Of a stretch of DNA of 64,000 nt, positions 33,995 through 44,479 are shown in pieces. The stretch's first letter is position 1. Every line of letters begins with the position of its first letter. This DNA is from Streptomyces sp. NBC_00490 (GTDB taxonomy: Bacteria; Actinomycetota; Actinomycetes; Streptomycetales; Streptomycetaceae), in NCBI RefSeq assembly GCF_036013645.1, contig NZ_CP107869.1, positions 5,952,001 to 6,016,000 on the forward strand. Direction: 5' to 3'. The notes under the pieces were generated by a model. That model was not told the DNA's origin, did not search any database, and saw only the letters and a program-made list of their open reading frames with translations. Both the position numbers and the translations under genes were made by a program.

Positions 33995-35343
33995 TGACCT
34001 TGGCACCCGAACTGAAAGACACCAGCCCCGAGAAGCTGCTCGCACCCGTGCTGTCGGCCTTCTGGGACGAGGACAAGTCCTGGTCTCTGGACGTCTACCG
34101 AAGGCACGAAGGATACGAGGGGCTCCGCAAGGCGCTCGCCATGTCACCGGACGACCTGATCGCGTACGTCAAGGACTCCGGTCTGCGCGGCCGCGGCGGC
34201 GCCGGATTCCCCACCGGAATGAAATGGCAGTTCATTCCCCAGGGTGATGGAAAGCCGCACTATCTGGTTGTCAACGCCGACGAATCGGAGCCGGGAACCT
34301 GCAAGGACATCCCGCTCCTGTTCGCGAACCCGCACAGCCTCATCGAGGGCATCGTCATCGCGTGTTATGCCATCAGGTCGTCGCATGCCTTCATCTATCT
34401 GCGGGGTGAAGTCGTCCCCGTCCTGCGGCGGTTGCACGAGGCCGTGCGCGAGGCCTACGAGGCGGGCTTCCTCGGCGAGAACATCCTGGGCAGCGGGCTC
34501 GACCTGGAACTCACCGTGCACGCGGGCGCGGGCGCGTACATCTGCGGTGAAGAGACCGCACTGCTCGACTCGCTCGAAGGCCGCCGGGGTCAACCGCGGC
34601 TCCGTCCCCCTTTCCCCGCCGTCGCGGGCCTCTACGCATGCCCGACTGTGGTGAACAACGTCGAGTCGATCGCGTCGGTTCCCGCGATTCTGCAAAAGGG
34701 CAAGGACTGGTTCAGGTCGATGGGCAGCGAGAAGTCCCCGGGCTTCACGCTCTACTCGCTCAGCGGCCATGTCACCAGCCCCGGCCAGTACGAGGCCCCG
34801 CTCGGCATCACCCTGCGCCAGCTCCTGGAGATGAGCGGCGGAATGCGGGCCGGACACCGGCTGAAGTTCTGGACGCCGGGCGGCTCCTCCACGCCCATGT
34901 TCACCGACGAGCACCTCGACGTCCCCCTCGACTACGAGGGAGTCGGTGCCGCCGGTTCCATGCTCGGCACCAAAGCCCTCCAGTGCTTCGACGAGACGAC
35001 CTGCGTCGTCCGCGCCGTCACCCGCTGGACCGAGTTCTACGCCCACGAGTCCTGCGGCAAGTGCACACCCTGCCGCGAAGGCACCTACTGGCTCGTGCAG
35101 TTGCTGCGCGACATCGAGGCCGGCAAGGGCGTCATGTCCGACCTCGACAAGCTCAACGACATCGCCGACAACATCAACGGCAAGTCGTTCTGCGCCCTCG
35201 GCGACGGTGCCGCCTCGCCGATCTTCTCCTCGCTCAAGTACTTCCGCGAGGAGTACGAGCAGCACATCACGGGCCGCGGCTGCCCCTTCGACCCGGCCAA
35301 GTCGACGGTCTGGGCCGACTCCCGCACGGAGGTGAACGCATGA
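33994..35343 (+). CDS. nuoF: NADH-quinone oxidoreductase subunit F
   Basis: 449 residues from ATG 33994; GTG 33991 is an in-frame alternative, but AGGAGGGGGA is better spaced for the ATG. NuoF oxidises NADH and carries FMN and the N3 4Fe-4S cluster. Landmarks: [20 protein letters not shown] (FMN and NADH site), [31 protein letters not shown] and the cluster ligands in [15 protein letters not shown] with the fourth Cys in [12 protein letters not shown]. All are intact. Overlaps nuoG by 4 bases. Confidence 0.96.
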   Translation: MTLAPELKDTSPEKLLAPVLSAFWDEDKSWSLDVYRRHEGYEGLRKALAMSPDDLIAYVKDSGLRGRGGAGFPTGMKWQFIPQGDGKPHYLVVNADESEPGTCKDIPLLFANPHSLIEGIVIACYAIRSSHAFIYLRGEVVPVLRRLHEAVREAYEAGFLGENILGSGLDLELTVHAGAGAYICGEETALLDSLEGRRGQPRLRPPFPAVAGLYACPTVVNNVESIASVPAILQKGKDWFRSMGSEKSPGFTLYSLSGHVTSPGQYEAPLGITLRQLLEMSGGMRAGHRLKFWTPGGSSTPMFTDEHLDVPLDYEGVGAAGSMLGTKALQCFDETTCVVRAVTRWTEFYAHESCGKCTPCREGTYWLVQLLRDIEAGKGVMSDLDKLNDIADNINGKSFCALGDGAASPIFSSLKYFREEYEQHITGRGCPFDPAKSTVWADSRTEVNA

Positions 35344-37844
35344 CGGTGACCACGAGCGCTCCCTCCGGTGGGGGAGAGGCGGCGGTCCCGCCGGAAGATC
35401 TCGTCTCGCTGACCATCGACGGCGTGGAGATCAGCGTGCCCAAGGGCACCCTGGTCATCCGCGCCGCCGAACAACTCGGCATCGAGATCCCCCGCTTCTG
35501 CGACCACCCCCTCCTCGACCCGGCCGGCGCCTGCCGCCAGTGCATCGTCGACGTCGAGGGCCAGCGCAAGCCGATGGCGTCCTGCACCATCACCTGCACC
35601 GACGGAATGGTGGTGAAGACCCACCTCACCTCGCCGGCCGCGGAGAAGGCCCAGCACGGTGTGATGGAACTCCTCCTCATCAACCACCCGCTGGACTGCC
35701 CGGTCTGCGACAAGGGCGGCGAGTGCCCCCTGCAGAACCAGGCCATGTCGCACGGCCAGTCCGAGTCCCGCTTCGAGGGCAAGAAGCGGACCTACGAGAA
35801 GCCCGTACCGATCTCCACACAGGTGCTCCTCGACCGCGAGCGGTGCGTGCTGTGCGCCCGCTGCACCCGCTTCTCCAACCAGATCGCGGGCGACCCGATG
35901 ATCGAACTGGTCGAGCGGGGCGCACTGCAACAGGTCGGCACCGGCGAGGGCGACCCCTTCGAGTCGTACTTCTCCGGCAACACCATCCAGATCTGCCCCG
36001 TCGGCGCGCTCACCTCGGCGGCGTACCGCTTCCGCTCGCGCCCCTTCGACCTGGTCTCCACCCCGAGCGTCTGCGAGCACTGCTCCGGCGGCTGCGCCAC
36101 GCGCACCGACCACCGGCGCGGCAAGGTCATGCGCAAGCTCGCGGCCAACGACCCCGAGGTCAACGAGGAGTGGATCTGCGACAAGGGGCGGTTCGGATTC
36201 CGCTACGCGCAGCAGCGCGACCGCCTGGAGACGCCCCTGGTGCGCAACGCCGAAGGCGTCCTCGAGCCCGCCTCCTGGCCCGAGGCCCTGGAGGCGGCCG
36301 CCCAGGGGCTCGCCGCGGCCCGCTCCCGGACCGGAGTCCTCACCGGCGGCCGGCTCACCATCGAGGACGCCTACGCGTACAGCAAGTTCGCGCGCGTGGC
36401 GCTCGACACCAACGACATCGACTTCCGCGCACGCGTGCACAGCGGTGAGGAGACCGACTTCCTCGCCGCGCGGATCGCCGGACGCGGCCGCGACCTCGAC
36501 GGTACGGGCGTCACCTACACCGCACTGGAGAAGGCGCCCGCCGTCCTGCTGGTCGGGTTCGAGGCCGAGGAGGAGGCGCCCGGCGTCTTCCTGAGGCTGC
36601 GCAAGGCCTGGCGCAAGCACGGGCAGCAGGTGTTCGCGCTGGCCACGCACGCGACGCGCGGTCTGGAGAAGGCCGGCGGCACGCTGCTGCCCGCCGCTCC
36701 CGGCACCGAGACCGAGTGGCTGGACGCCCTCGCGGGCGGGGTCGGCCTGGACGGCGACGGGGCCCGGGCCGCCGAGGCGCTGCGCTCCGAGGGCGCGGTA
36801 CTCGTCGTCGGTGAGCGGCTGGCCGCCGTGGCGGGCGGACTGACCGCCGCCGTACGGGCCGCGTCCGCGACCGGCGCGCGGCTGGTGTGGATCCCGCGCA
36901 GGGCGGGAGAACGCGGGGCGGTCGAGGCGGGCGCGCTGCCGTCGCTGCTGCCGGGCGGACGTCCGGCGACCGACCCACGCGCGCGTGAGGAGGTCGCCAC
37001 CGCCTGGGGCGTCGCCGAACTCCCGCACCGCTACGGCCGCGACACCGGCCAGATCGTCGAGGCCGCCGCCACCGGAGAACTCCGGGCGCTGGTCGTCGCG
37101 GGCGTCGAGGTCGCCGACCTCCCGGACCCGGCACGCGCACGTGAAGCACTTCACGAGGTCGGCTTCCTGGTCTCGCTGGAGCTGCGGCCCAGCGAGGTCA
37201 CCGAGCACGCGGACGTGGTCCTGCCGGTTGCCGCGGTCGTCGAGAAGGCCGGCACCTTCCTCAACTGGGAAGGCCGGGTGCGCTTCTTCGAGGCCGCGCT
37301 CAAGCCGGAGCAGATGACCCGCCGCCTCGCGCCCACCGACGCGCGCGTGCTGCAGATGCTGGCCGACGCCATGGACGTCCACCTGGGTCTTCCGGACCTC
37401 AGGACCGTGCGCGCCGAGATCGACCGGCTCGGCGCCTGGGACGGACCCCGGGCCACCGAACCGCTGGAGACCGGCGCCCAGTTGCCGCGGCCGGCCGCCG
37501 GAGAGGCCGTGCTGGCCGGGCACCGGCTGCTGCTCGACCAGGGCCGTCTCCAGGACGGCGACGAGGCGCTCGCCGGGACGCGGCACGCGGCCCACGCGCG
37601 CGTGTCGGCCGCCACCGCCGCCGAGGCCGGGGTGAAGGACGGCGACCTCCTCGCCGTGACCGGTTCCGCCGGCGTGGTCGAACTCCCGCTGCAGATCACC
37701 GAGATGCCCGACCGCGTGGTCTGGCTCCCCCTGAACTCCGCGGGCAGGGGAGTCGCCTCCGACGCCGGCGCGGTGCCCGGCTCACTCGTCCGCATCGGCC
37801 CGGCGACGCTCGCCGCCGAAGCCCCCAAGGAGGTGGAGGCATGA
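35340..37844 (+). CDS. nuoG: NADH-quinone oxidoreductase subunit G
   Basis: 834 residues from ATG 35340. N-terminal 2Fe-2S domain: [20 protein letters not shown]. Then [20 protein letters not shown] with the His/Cys-ligated cluster, [19 protein letters not shown] and [11 protein letters not shown]. The formate-dehydrogenase-like Cys set [11 protein letters not shown] ... WICDKGRF is also present, so the extra N7 cluster found in some bacteria should form. The molybdopterin-type domain that follows (about 250-834) has lost cofactor function and is less conserved (for example [20 protein letters not shown]). Overlaps nuoH by 4 bases. Confidence 0.94.
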   Translation: MTVTTSAPSGGGEAAVPPEDLVSLTIDGVEISVPKGTLVIRAAEQLGIEIPRFCDHPLLDPAGACRQCIVDVEGQRKPMASCTITCTDGMVVKTHLTSPAAEKAQHGVMELLLINHPLDCPVCDKGGECPLQNQAMSHGQSESRFEGKKRTYEKPVPISTQVLLDRERCVLCARCTRFSNQIAGDPMIELVERGALQQVGTGEGDPFESYFSGNTIQICPVGALTSAAYRFRSRPFDLVSTPSVCEHCSGGCATRTDHRRGKVMRKLAANDPEVNEEWICDKGRFGFRYAQQRDRLETPLVRNAEGVLEPASWPEALEAAAQGLAAARSRTGVLTGGRLTIEDAYAYSKFARVALDTNDIDFRARVHSGEETDFLAARIAGRGRDLDGTGVTYTALEKAPAVLLVGFEAEEEAPGVFLRLRKAWRKHGQQVFALATHATRGLEKAGGTLLPAAPGTETEWLDALAGGVGLDGDGARAAEALRSEGAVLVVGERLAAVAGGLTAAVRAASATGARLVWIPRRAGERGAVEAGALPSLLPGGRPATDPRAREEVATAWGVAELPHRYGRDTGQIVEAAATGELRALVVAGVEVADLPDPARAREALHEVGFLVSLELRPSEVTEHADVVLPVAAVVEKAGTFLNWEGRVRFFEAALKPEQMTRRLAPTDARVLQMLADAMDVHLGLPDLRTVRAEIDRLGAWDGPRATEPLETGAQLPRPAAGEAVLAGHRLLLDQGRLQDGDEALAGTRHAAHARVSAATAAEAGVKDGDLLAVTGSAGVVELPLQITEMPDRVVWLPLNSAGRGVASDAGAVPGSLVRIGPATLAAEAPKEVEA

Positions 37845-39193
37845 GCCCGTACCTCGCCGCTGAAGACCTCTCGCTGTTCGGCACCGACCCCTGGTGGCTG
37901 GTCGTCCTCAAGGCGGTCTTCTGCTTCGCCTTCGTGGTGCTGTCCGTGCTGCTCGCCATCGTCTGGGAACGCAAGGTCGTCGCCTGGATGCAGCTGCGCA
38001 TCGGCCCCAACCGGAACGGCCCCTGGGGCATGCTCCAGTCGCTCGCTGACGGCGTGAAACTGATGCTCAAGGAAGACCTCGTCGTCAAGCGCGCCGACAA
38101 GGTCGTCTACATCCTCGCGCCGATCATCATGACCGTGCCGGCCTTCATGGCGATTGCGGTGATCCCCTTCGGCCCGGCCGGCAACGAGATCTCGATCTTC
38201 GGCCACCGCACCACCATGCAGCTCACCGACCTGCCGATTGCGATGCTCTACATCCTCGCGACCGCCTCCGTGGGCATCTACGGCCTCGTCCTCGCCGGCT
38301 GGAGCTCCGGATCGACGTATCCGCTGCTCGGCGGCCTGCGCTCGTGCGCGCAGATGATCTCCTACGAGATCGCCATGGGTGCGGCGTTCGCCTCCGTGTT
38401 CCTCTACTCGGGCTCGATGTCGACGTCCACGATCGTCGAGCAGCAGCAGGACCGCTGGTACATCCTGTTGCTGCCGGTCTCCTTCGTCCTCTACATCATC
38501 ACGATGATCGGCGAGACCAACCGCGCCCCCTTCGACATGCCGGAGTCCGAGGGCGACCTGGTCGGCGGCTTCAACACCGAGTACACGTCCATCAAGTTCG
38601 CGCTGTTCATGCTCGCCGAGTACGCGAACATGATCACCGTCTCGGCCGTGGCGACCACGCTGTTCCTCGGCGGCTGGCGGGCTCCCTGGCCGGTCAGCAC
38701 CTTCTGGGAGGGCGCGAACCACGGCTGGTGGCCGATGCTCTGGTTCGTCCTCAAGGTCCAGGCGTTCCTGTTCATGTTCATCTGGGTGCGCGCCTCGCTC
38801 CCACGGGTGCGCTACGACCAGCTGATGAAGCTCGGCTGGAAGGTCCTCATCCCGGTCTCCGTGGTGTGGCTGATGCTCGTCGCGACCGTGCGGACCCTGC
38901 GCAACGAGAACTACGACTTCGCCGACATCGCCCTCTACGTCGCCGGCGGTGTCCTGGCGCTCCTGCTGCTGTCCTTCGTCGCGGACATGTTCCGCAAGCC
39001 GAAGGAGGAGCCCGCCCCGCCCGTCGGCTTCGACCCGATGGCCGGCGGATTCCCCGTACCGCCGCTGCCCGGACAGGAGTTGCCACCCGTGCCCAGGCGC
39101 CGCCCGCGCCGGGAGCGGGAGCTGATTGTCAGTGGCGGGCCCGATACTCAGAGTGACGGATCTCTGGATGGAAAGGAGGCGTCCGATGGCTGA
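37841..39193 (+). CDS. nuoH: NADH-quinone oxidoreductase subunit H
   Basis: 450 residues, longer than the usual 325-350. Membrane subunit linking the quinone site to the proton channels. Landmarks: [20 protein letters not shown] with the conserved Glu-Arg-Lys and R-x-[56 protein letters not shown] and [15 protein letters not shown]. After the last helix there is a 65-residue cytoplasmic Pro/Arg-rich tail ([30 protein letters not shown]). The tail overlaps the start of nuoI by 8 bases. Confidence 0.95.
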   Translation: MSPYLAAEDLSLFGTDPWWLVVLKAVFCFAFVVLSVLLAIVWERKVVAWMQLRIGPNRNGPWGMLQSLADGVKLMLKEDLVVKRADKVVYILAPIIMTVPAFMAIAVIPFGPAGNEISIFGHRTTMQLTDLPIAMLYILATASVGIYGLVLAGWSSGSTYPLLGGLRSCAQMISYEIAMGAAFASVFLYSGSMSTSTIVEQQQDRWYILLLPVSFVLYIITMIGETNRAPFDMPESEGDLVGGFNTEYTSIKFALFMLAEYANMITVSAVATTLFLGGWRAPWPVSTFWEGANHGWWPMLWFVLKVQAFLFMFIWVRASLPRVRYDQLMKLGWKVLIPVSVVWLMLVATVRTLRNENYDFADIALYVAGGVLALLLLSFVADMFRKPKEEPAPPVGFDPMAGGFPVPPLPGQELPPVPRRRPRRERELIVSGGPDTQSDGSLDGKEASDG

Positions 39194-39788
39194 GGAGCCC
39201 AAGGAGACCGATCCCGGTTTCCAGAATCCGGTAGCCGGCTTCGGCGTGACCTTCAAGGCCATGTTCAAGAAGCGGCTGACCGAGCAGTACCCCGAGCAGC
39301 AGAAGACCACCGCTCCCCGTTTCCATGGACGGCATCAGCTCAACCGCCATCCGGACGGCCTGGAGAAGTGCGTCGGCTGCGAGCTGTGCGCCTGGGCCTG
39401 CCCCGCCGACGCGATCTACGTCGAGGGCGCGGACAACACGGAAGAGGAGCGCTACTCGCCGGGCGAGCGGTACGGGCGCGTCTACCAGATCAACTACGCC
39501 CGCTGCATCCTGTGCGGCCTGTGCATCGAGGCGTGCCCCACGCGCGCGCTGACGATGACCAACGAGTTCGAGCTCGCCGACTCCAGCCGCGCCAACCTCA
39601 TCTACACCAAGGAGCAGCTGCTCGCCGGGCTCGAAGAGGGCATGGTCGACTCGCCCCACTCGATCTTCCCGGGGACGGACGAGCAGGACTACTACCGGGG
39701 CCTGGTGACCGAGGCCGCGCCCGGCACGGTCCAGCAGGTCGCCGTCTCCAAGGGAGAGCGCCCGGAAGAAGAGGAGGTCGGCGCATGA
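39186..39788 (+). CDS. nuoI: NADH-quinone oxidoreductase subunit I
   Basis: 200 residues from ATG 39186. Ferredoxin-like subunit holding clusters N6a and N6b. The two 4Fe-4S motifs are [16 protein letters not shown] (Cys62, 65, 68, 72) and [16 protein letters not shown] (Cys107, 110, 113, 117). An N-terminal helix ([20 protein letters not shown]) attaches it to the membrane arm. A C-terminal extension of about 60 residues ends in an acidic tail, EEEEVGA. Overlaps nuoJ by 4 bases. Confidence 0.96.
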   Translation: MAEEPKETDPGFQNPVAGFGVTFKAMFKKRLTEQYPEQQKTTAPRFHGRHQLNRHPDGLEKCVGCELCAWACPADAIYVEGADNTEEERYSPGERYGRVYQINYARCILCGLCIEACPTRALTMTNEFELADSSRANLIYTKEQLLAGLEEGMVDSPHSIFPGTDEQDYYRGLVTEAAPGTVQQVAVSKGERPEEEEVGA

Positions 39789-40627
39789 GCATGCAGCTCG
39801 CCGCCTACTCCACCTCCACCGGCGAGGCCTTCCAGTTCTGGGTGCTCGGCACCGTCGCCGTGATCGGCGCCCTGTGCACCGTCCTCATGAAGAAGGCCGT
39901 GCACAGCGCGCTCTGTCTCGCCGGCACCATGATCATCCTGGCGGTGTTCTACCTCGCCAACGGCGCCTACTTCCTGGGCGTCGTACAGATCATCGTCTAC
40001 ACCGGCGCGATCATGATGCTGTTCCTCTTCGTGGTGATGCTCGTCGGCGTCACCGCCGCGGACTCCCTGAAGGAGACCATCAAGGGCCAGCGCTGGCTGG
40101 CCCTGCTCTGCGGCCTCGGCTTCGGCATCCTGCTCATCGCCGGCATCGGCAACGCCTCCCTGACCGAGTTCAACGGGACGGCGCAGGCCAACGCCAACGG
40201 CAACGTGGAGGGACTCGCCACCCTCATCTTCACCACGTACGTGTTCGCCTTCGAGATCACCGGCGCCCTGCTGATCACGGCCACCATCGGCGCCATGCTG
40301 CTCACCCACCGCGAGCGCACCGAGCGGGCCAAGACCCAGCGCGAGCTGGCCGAGCAGCGCGTCCGCGAGGGCAAGCACCTTCCGCCGCTGCCCGCACCCG
40401 GTGTGTACGCCCGGCACAACGCCGTGGACATCGCGGGCCTGCTGCCCGACGGCACCCCCTCCGAGCTCACCGTCAACAAGACGCTGCGCGAGCGCGGCCA
40501 GATCCGTGACGTCTCGACCGAGGCGCTCAACGATCTGCGCGCACTGGAACAGCGCGCCGAGGAGCGCCTGGAGCGGACCGACACGGCACCGGCGAACCTC
40601 AAGCGGACCGAGGAGGCGTCGAAGTGA
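39785..40627 (+). CDS. nuoJ: NADH-quinone oxidoreductase subunit J
   Basis: 280 residues; E. coli NuoJ has 184. Five membrane helices with [40 protein letters not shown] and [20 protein letters not shown] with the pi-bulge helix typical of this subunit. The C-terminal 100 residues are a charged cytoplasmic extension ([39 protein letters not shown]) predicted to be coiled coil. Overlaps nuoK by 4 bases. Confidence 0.94.
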
Positions 40628-40923
40628 ACCCCGTCAACTATCTCTACCTCGCGGCACTGCTGTTCACGATCGGCGCCACCGGCGTACTGATCAGGCGCAA
40701 CGCCATCGTCGTGTTCATGTGCATCGAGCTCATGCTCAACGCCTGCAACCTGGCGTTCGTCGCCTTCTCCCGGATGCACGGCAACCTCGACGGCCAGATC
40801 ATCGCCTTCTTCACGATGGTCGTCGCCGCCGCGGAGGTCGTGGTCGGGCTCGCGATCATCGTGTCCCTGTTCCGCTCCCGCCACTCGGCCTCGGTCGACG
40901 ACGCCAGCCTGATGAAGCTCTGA
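40624..40923 (+). CDS. nuoK: NADH-quinone oxidoreductase subunit K
   Basis: 99 residues, GTG start. Mrp-type membrane subunit with three helices. The conserved acidic residues in the helices are present: [19 protein letters not shown] (Glu near position 38) and [19 protein letters not shown] (Glu near position 74), both needed for proton pumping in other species. Standard length. Followed after 14 bases by nuoL. Confidence 0.96.
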
Positions 40924-40937
40924 GGGGTCGCTGAATC

Positions 40938-42902
40938 GTGGAGAACCTGATTGCGCTGCTGGTGGCGGCGCCCCTGCTCGGAGCGGCCGTACTGCTGTGC
41001 GGCGGCCGGCGGCTCGACGCCGTCGGCCACTGGATCGGCACCGCCCTCGCGGCCGCCTCCTTCGTGATCGGCGCCGTACTCTTCGCCGACCTGCTCGGCA
41101 AGAACGCCGAACACCGGACCCTGACGAGCCACCTGTACAGCTGGGTCCCGGTCGAGGGCTTCCAGGCGGACATCGCCTTCCGCCTCGACCAGCTGTCGAT
41201 GACGTTCGTGCTGCTGATCACCGGCGTCGGCTCGCTGATCCACCTGTACTCCGTCGGGTACATGGAGCACGACGAGCGGCGCCGCCGCTTCTTCGGCTAT
41301 CTGAACCTGTTCCTCGCGGCGATGCTGCTGCTCGTCCTCGCCGACAACTACCTTCTGCTGTACGTCGGCTGGGAGGGCGTCGGTCTCGCCTCCTACCTGC
41401 TGATCGGCTTCTGGCAGCACAAGCCCAGCGCCGCGACCGCCGCGAAGAAGGCCTTCCTGGTCAACCGCGTCGGCGACGTGGGCCTGTCGATCGCGATCAT
41501 GCTGATGTTCACGACGTTCGGGACCTTCGCCTTCGGACCGCTCCTCGGCAGCCATGAGGAGCCCGGGCTGGTCACCGGCGCCTCCGAGGCCACCCTCACC
41601 GGCATCGCCCTGATGCTGCTGCTCGCCGCCTGCGGCAAGTCCGCCCAGGTGCCGCTGCAGTCCTGGCTCGGGGACGCGATGGAGGGCCCGACCCCGGTCT
41701 CGGCCCTCATCCACGCCGCGACCATGGTGACCGCGGGCGTCTACCTGATCGTCCGTTCCGCCAACATCTTCAACCTCGCTCCGGACGCCCAGCTGGTCGT
41801 CACCATCGTCGGTGCCGTCACGCTCCTGTTCGGTGCGATCGTCGGTTGCGCGAAGGACGACATCAAGAAGGCGCTGGCCGGCTCGACCATGTCGCAGATC
41901 GGCTACATGGTCCTCGCCGCGGGCCTCGGCCCCATCGGCTACGTCTTCGCGATCATGCACCTGGTGACGCACGGCTTCTTCAAGGCCGGGCTGTTCCTCG
42001 GCGCCGGTTCGGTCATGCACGGCATGAACGACGAGGTCGACATGAGGAAGTACGGCGGCCTGCGGAAGTACATGCCGATCACCTTCGTCACCTTCGGCCT
42101 CGGCTACCTCGCGATCATCGGCTTCCCGGGTCTGTCCGGCTTCTTCTCCAAGGACAAGATCATCGAGGCGGCCTTCGCCAAGGGCGGCACCGAGGGCTGG
42201 ATCCTCGGCGGCGCGGCCCTGCTGGGCGCGGCCATCACGGCGTACTACATGACGCGCGTGATGCTGATGACGTTCTTCGGGGAGGAGCGCTGGAGGAACC
42301 AGCCCACCCGCTCTCCCGAGGCACCGAGCGCGGAGCCCGCCGCCGAGCACCACGGCGAGCACGCGGAGCCGCACCCGCACGAGTCGCCCAGGTCCATGAC
42401 GATCCCCATGATCGTGCTGGCCTTCGGATCGGTCTTCGCGGGCGCCTTCTTCAGCATCGGTGACCGCTTCCTGCACTGGCTCGAGCCCATCACCGGGCAC
42501 GACCACGGCGACTCGCCGCTCAGCGCGGCCACGGTCACCAGTGCCACGGTCGCCGTGATGGTCATCGGCGTCACCTTCGCCTACCTCCAGTACGGCCGAC
42601 GCCCGGTCCCGGTCGTCGCCCCGCGCGGATCCCTGCTCACCCGGGCCGCCCGCCGCGACCTGCTCCAGGACGACTTCAACCACGTCGTCCTGGTCCGCGG
42701 CGGCGAGCACCTCACCCGGTCCCTGGTGTACGTCGACCACACCCTGGTCGACGGCGTGGTCAACGGTACGGCGGCCTCCATGGGCGGCCTCTCCGGACGG
42801 CTCCGCAAACTGCAGAACGGCTACGCGCGGTCGTACGCGGTCTCGATGTTCGGCGGTGCGGCAGTGCTGATCGCCGCGACCCTGCTGATGAGGGCGGTCT
42901 GA
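40938..42902 (+). CDS. nuoL: NADH-quinone oxidoreductase subunit L
   Basis: 654 residues, GTG start. Largest antiporter-like proton channel at the tip of the membrane arm. Landmarks: [20 protein letters not shown] with the conserved Glu, [20 protein letters not shown] with the broken helix, [20 protein letters not shown] with the channel Lys, [19 protein letters not shown] and [19 protein letters not shown] charged His/Glu-rich loop ([16 protein letters not shown]) interrupts the C-terminal part before the long lateral helix. Followed by nuoM after 5 bases. Confidence 0.95.
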   Translation: MENLIALLVAAPLLGAAVLLCGGRRLDAVGHWIGTALAAASFVIGAVLFADLLGKNAEHRTLTSHLYSWVPVEGFQADIAFRLDQLSMTFVLLITGVGSLIHLYSVGYMEHDERRRRFFGYLNLFLAAMLLLVLADNYLLLYVGWEGVGLASYLLIGFWQHKPSAATAAKKAFLVNRVGDVGLSIAIMLMFTTFGTFAFGPLLGSHEEPGLVTGASEATLTGIALMLLLAACGKSAQVPLQSWLGDAMEGPTPVSALIHAATMVTAGVYLIVRSANIFNLAPDAQLVVTIVGAVTLLFGAIVGCAKDDIKKALAGSTMSQIGYMVLAAGLGPIGYVFAIMHLVTHGFFKAGLFLGAGSVMHGMNDEVDMRKYGGLRKYMPITFVTFGLGYLAIIGFPGLSGFFSKDKIIEAAFAKGGTEGWILGGAALLGAAITAYYMTRVMLMTFFGEERWRNQPTRSPEAPSAEPAAEHHGEHAEPHPHESPRSMTIPMIVLAFGSVFAGAFFSIGDRFLHWLEPITGHDHGDSPLSAATVTSATVAVMVIGVTFAYLQYGRRPVPVVAPRGSLLTRAARRDLLQDDFNHVVLVRGGEHLTRSLVYVDHTLVDGVVNGTAASMGGLSGRLRKLQNGYARSYAVSMFGGAAVLIAATLLMRAV

Positions 42903-42907
42903 TACCG

Positions 42908-44479
42908 ATGTCCTTTCCTCTGCTGACAGCGACGGCGGCGCTCCCGGCGATCGGCGCGATCGCCACGGCCGCCGTACCGGCCGCGCAACGCACCGCAGCC
43001 AAGTGGCTCGCGCTGCTCGTCTCGCTGGCGACCCTCGTGCTCGCCGCGATCGTCCTGGTCCGCTTCGACCCGGACGGCGACCGTTACCAACTCACCGAAT
43101 CCCACTGGTGGATCAAGGACTTCGGGGTCAAGTACGAGCTGGGCGTGGACGGCATCGGGGTGGCGCTCGTCGCGCTGACCGCGCTGCTGATCCCGTTCAT
43201 CATCCTCGCGGGCTGGCACGACGCCGACCCGCTGGAGACCGGGAACACCCGGTGGCGGCCGACGCAGGGCTTCTTCGCCCTGATCCTGGCCGTCGAGGCG
43301 ATGGTGATCATCTCCTTCGAGGCCACCGACGTCTTCCTCTTCTACATCTTCTTCGAAGCCATGCTCATCCCGATGTACTTCCTCATCGGCGGCTTCGGGG
43401 ACCGGGCCCACGCGGGCACCGACGAGAAGGCGGCGGCCCAACGCTCGTACGCCGCGGTCAAGTTCCTCCTCTACAACCTGGTCGGCGGTCTGATCATGCT
43501 GGCCGCGGTGATCGGCCTGTACGTGGTCGCCGGGAACTTCAGCCTGCAGGAGATCGCCGAGGCGCGGGCCAACGGCTCGCTCGACATGGCGACGAACACC
43601 GAACGCTGGCTGTTCCTCGGCTTCTTCTTCGCCTTCGCGGTGAAGGCGCCGCTGTGGCCGCTGCACACCTGGCTGCCCAACGCGATGGGGGAGGCCACCG
43701 CTCCGGTCGCCGTCCTCATCACGGCGGTCGTCGACAAGGTCGGCACCTTCGCGATGCTCCGCTTCTGCCTCCAGCTCTTCCCGGAGGCCAGCAAGTGGGC
43801 GACGCCCGCGATCCTCGTCCTGGCGGTGATCAGCATCGTCTACGGGGCGCTGCTCGCGGTCGGCCAGCGGGACATCAAGCGGCTGGTGGCGTACGCGTCG
43901 ATCTCGCACTTCGGCTTCATCATCATGGGCATCTTCGCGATGACCAGCCAGGGCCAGTCCGGCGCGACGCTCTACATGGTCAACCACGGTATCTCGACGG
44001 CCGCGTTGATGCTGGTCGCCGGGTTCCTGATCTCGCGGCGCGGCTCGCGGCTCATCGCCGACTACGGCGGGGTGCAGAAGGTCGCCCCGGTGCTCGCCGG
44101 CACCTTCCTGATCGGCGGACTGGCGACGCTGTCGCTGCCGGGGCTCGCACCCTTCGTGAGTGAGTTCCTGGTCCTGGTCGGCACGTTCTCGCGCTACCCG
44201 GCGATCGGGATCATCGCCACCTTCGGCATCGTCCTCGCCGCGCTCTACACCCTCGTCCTCTACCAGCGGACGATGACGGGCCCGGTGAAGCCCGCGGTCG
44301 CGACAATGCCCGACCTGCGGGTGCGGGAACTGGTGGTGGTCGCGCCGCTGGTCGTCCTGCTGATCTTCCTGGGCGTCTACCCGAAGCCCGTCACCGACAT
44401 CGTCAACCCGGCGGTCAAGGCGACCATGTCCGACGTCCAGAAGAAGGACCCCCAGCCCGAGGTGGAGGCGGCCAAGTGA
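42908..44479 (+). CDS. nuoM: NADH-quinone oxidoreductase subunit M
   Basis: 523 residues. Antiporter-like proton channel subunit. Landmarks: ELGVDGIGVALVALTALLIP, FFEAMLIPMYFLIGGFGDR with the conserved Glu, KAPLWPLHTWLPNAMGEATA with channel Lys and His, DIKRLVAYASISHFGFIIMG, and SLPGLAPFVSEFLVLVGTF with a late Glu. The C-terminus is charged and Pro-rich (KKDPQPEVEAAK). Overlaps nuoN by 4 bases. Confidence 0.95.
   Translation: MSFPLLTATAALPAIGAIATAAVPAAQRTAAKWLALLVSLATLVLAAIVLVRFDPDGDRYQLTESHWWIKDFGVKYELGVDGIGVALVALTALLIPFIILAGWHDADPLETGNTRWRPTQGFFALILAVEAMVIISFEATDVFLFYIFFEAMLIPMYFLIGGFGDRAHAGTDEKAAAQRSYAAVKFLLYNLVGGLIMLAAVIGLYVVAGNFSLQEIAEARANGSLDMATNTERWLFLGFFFAFAVKAPLWPLHTWLPNAMGEATAPVAVLITAVVDKVGTFAMLRFCLQLFPEASKWATPAILVLAVISIVYGALLAVGQRDIKRLVAYASISHFGFIIMGIFAMTSQGQSGATLYMVNHGISTAALMLVAGFLISRRGSRLIADYGGVQKVAPVLAGTFLIGGLATLSLPGLAPFVSEFLVLVGTFSRYPAIGIIATFGIVLAALYTLVLYQRTMTGPVKPAVATMPDLRVRELVVVAPLVVLLIFLGVYPKPVTDIVNPAVKATMSDVQKKDPQPEVEAAK

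Noticed and set aside
35085..37595. Long open frame antisense to nuoG
   Set aside because: Shadow of a clear complex I subunit gene; composition is Gly/Arg/Val-rich without any domain.
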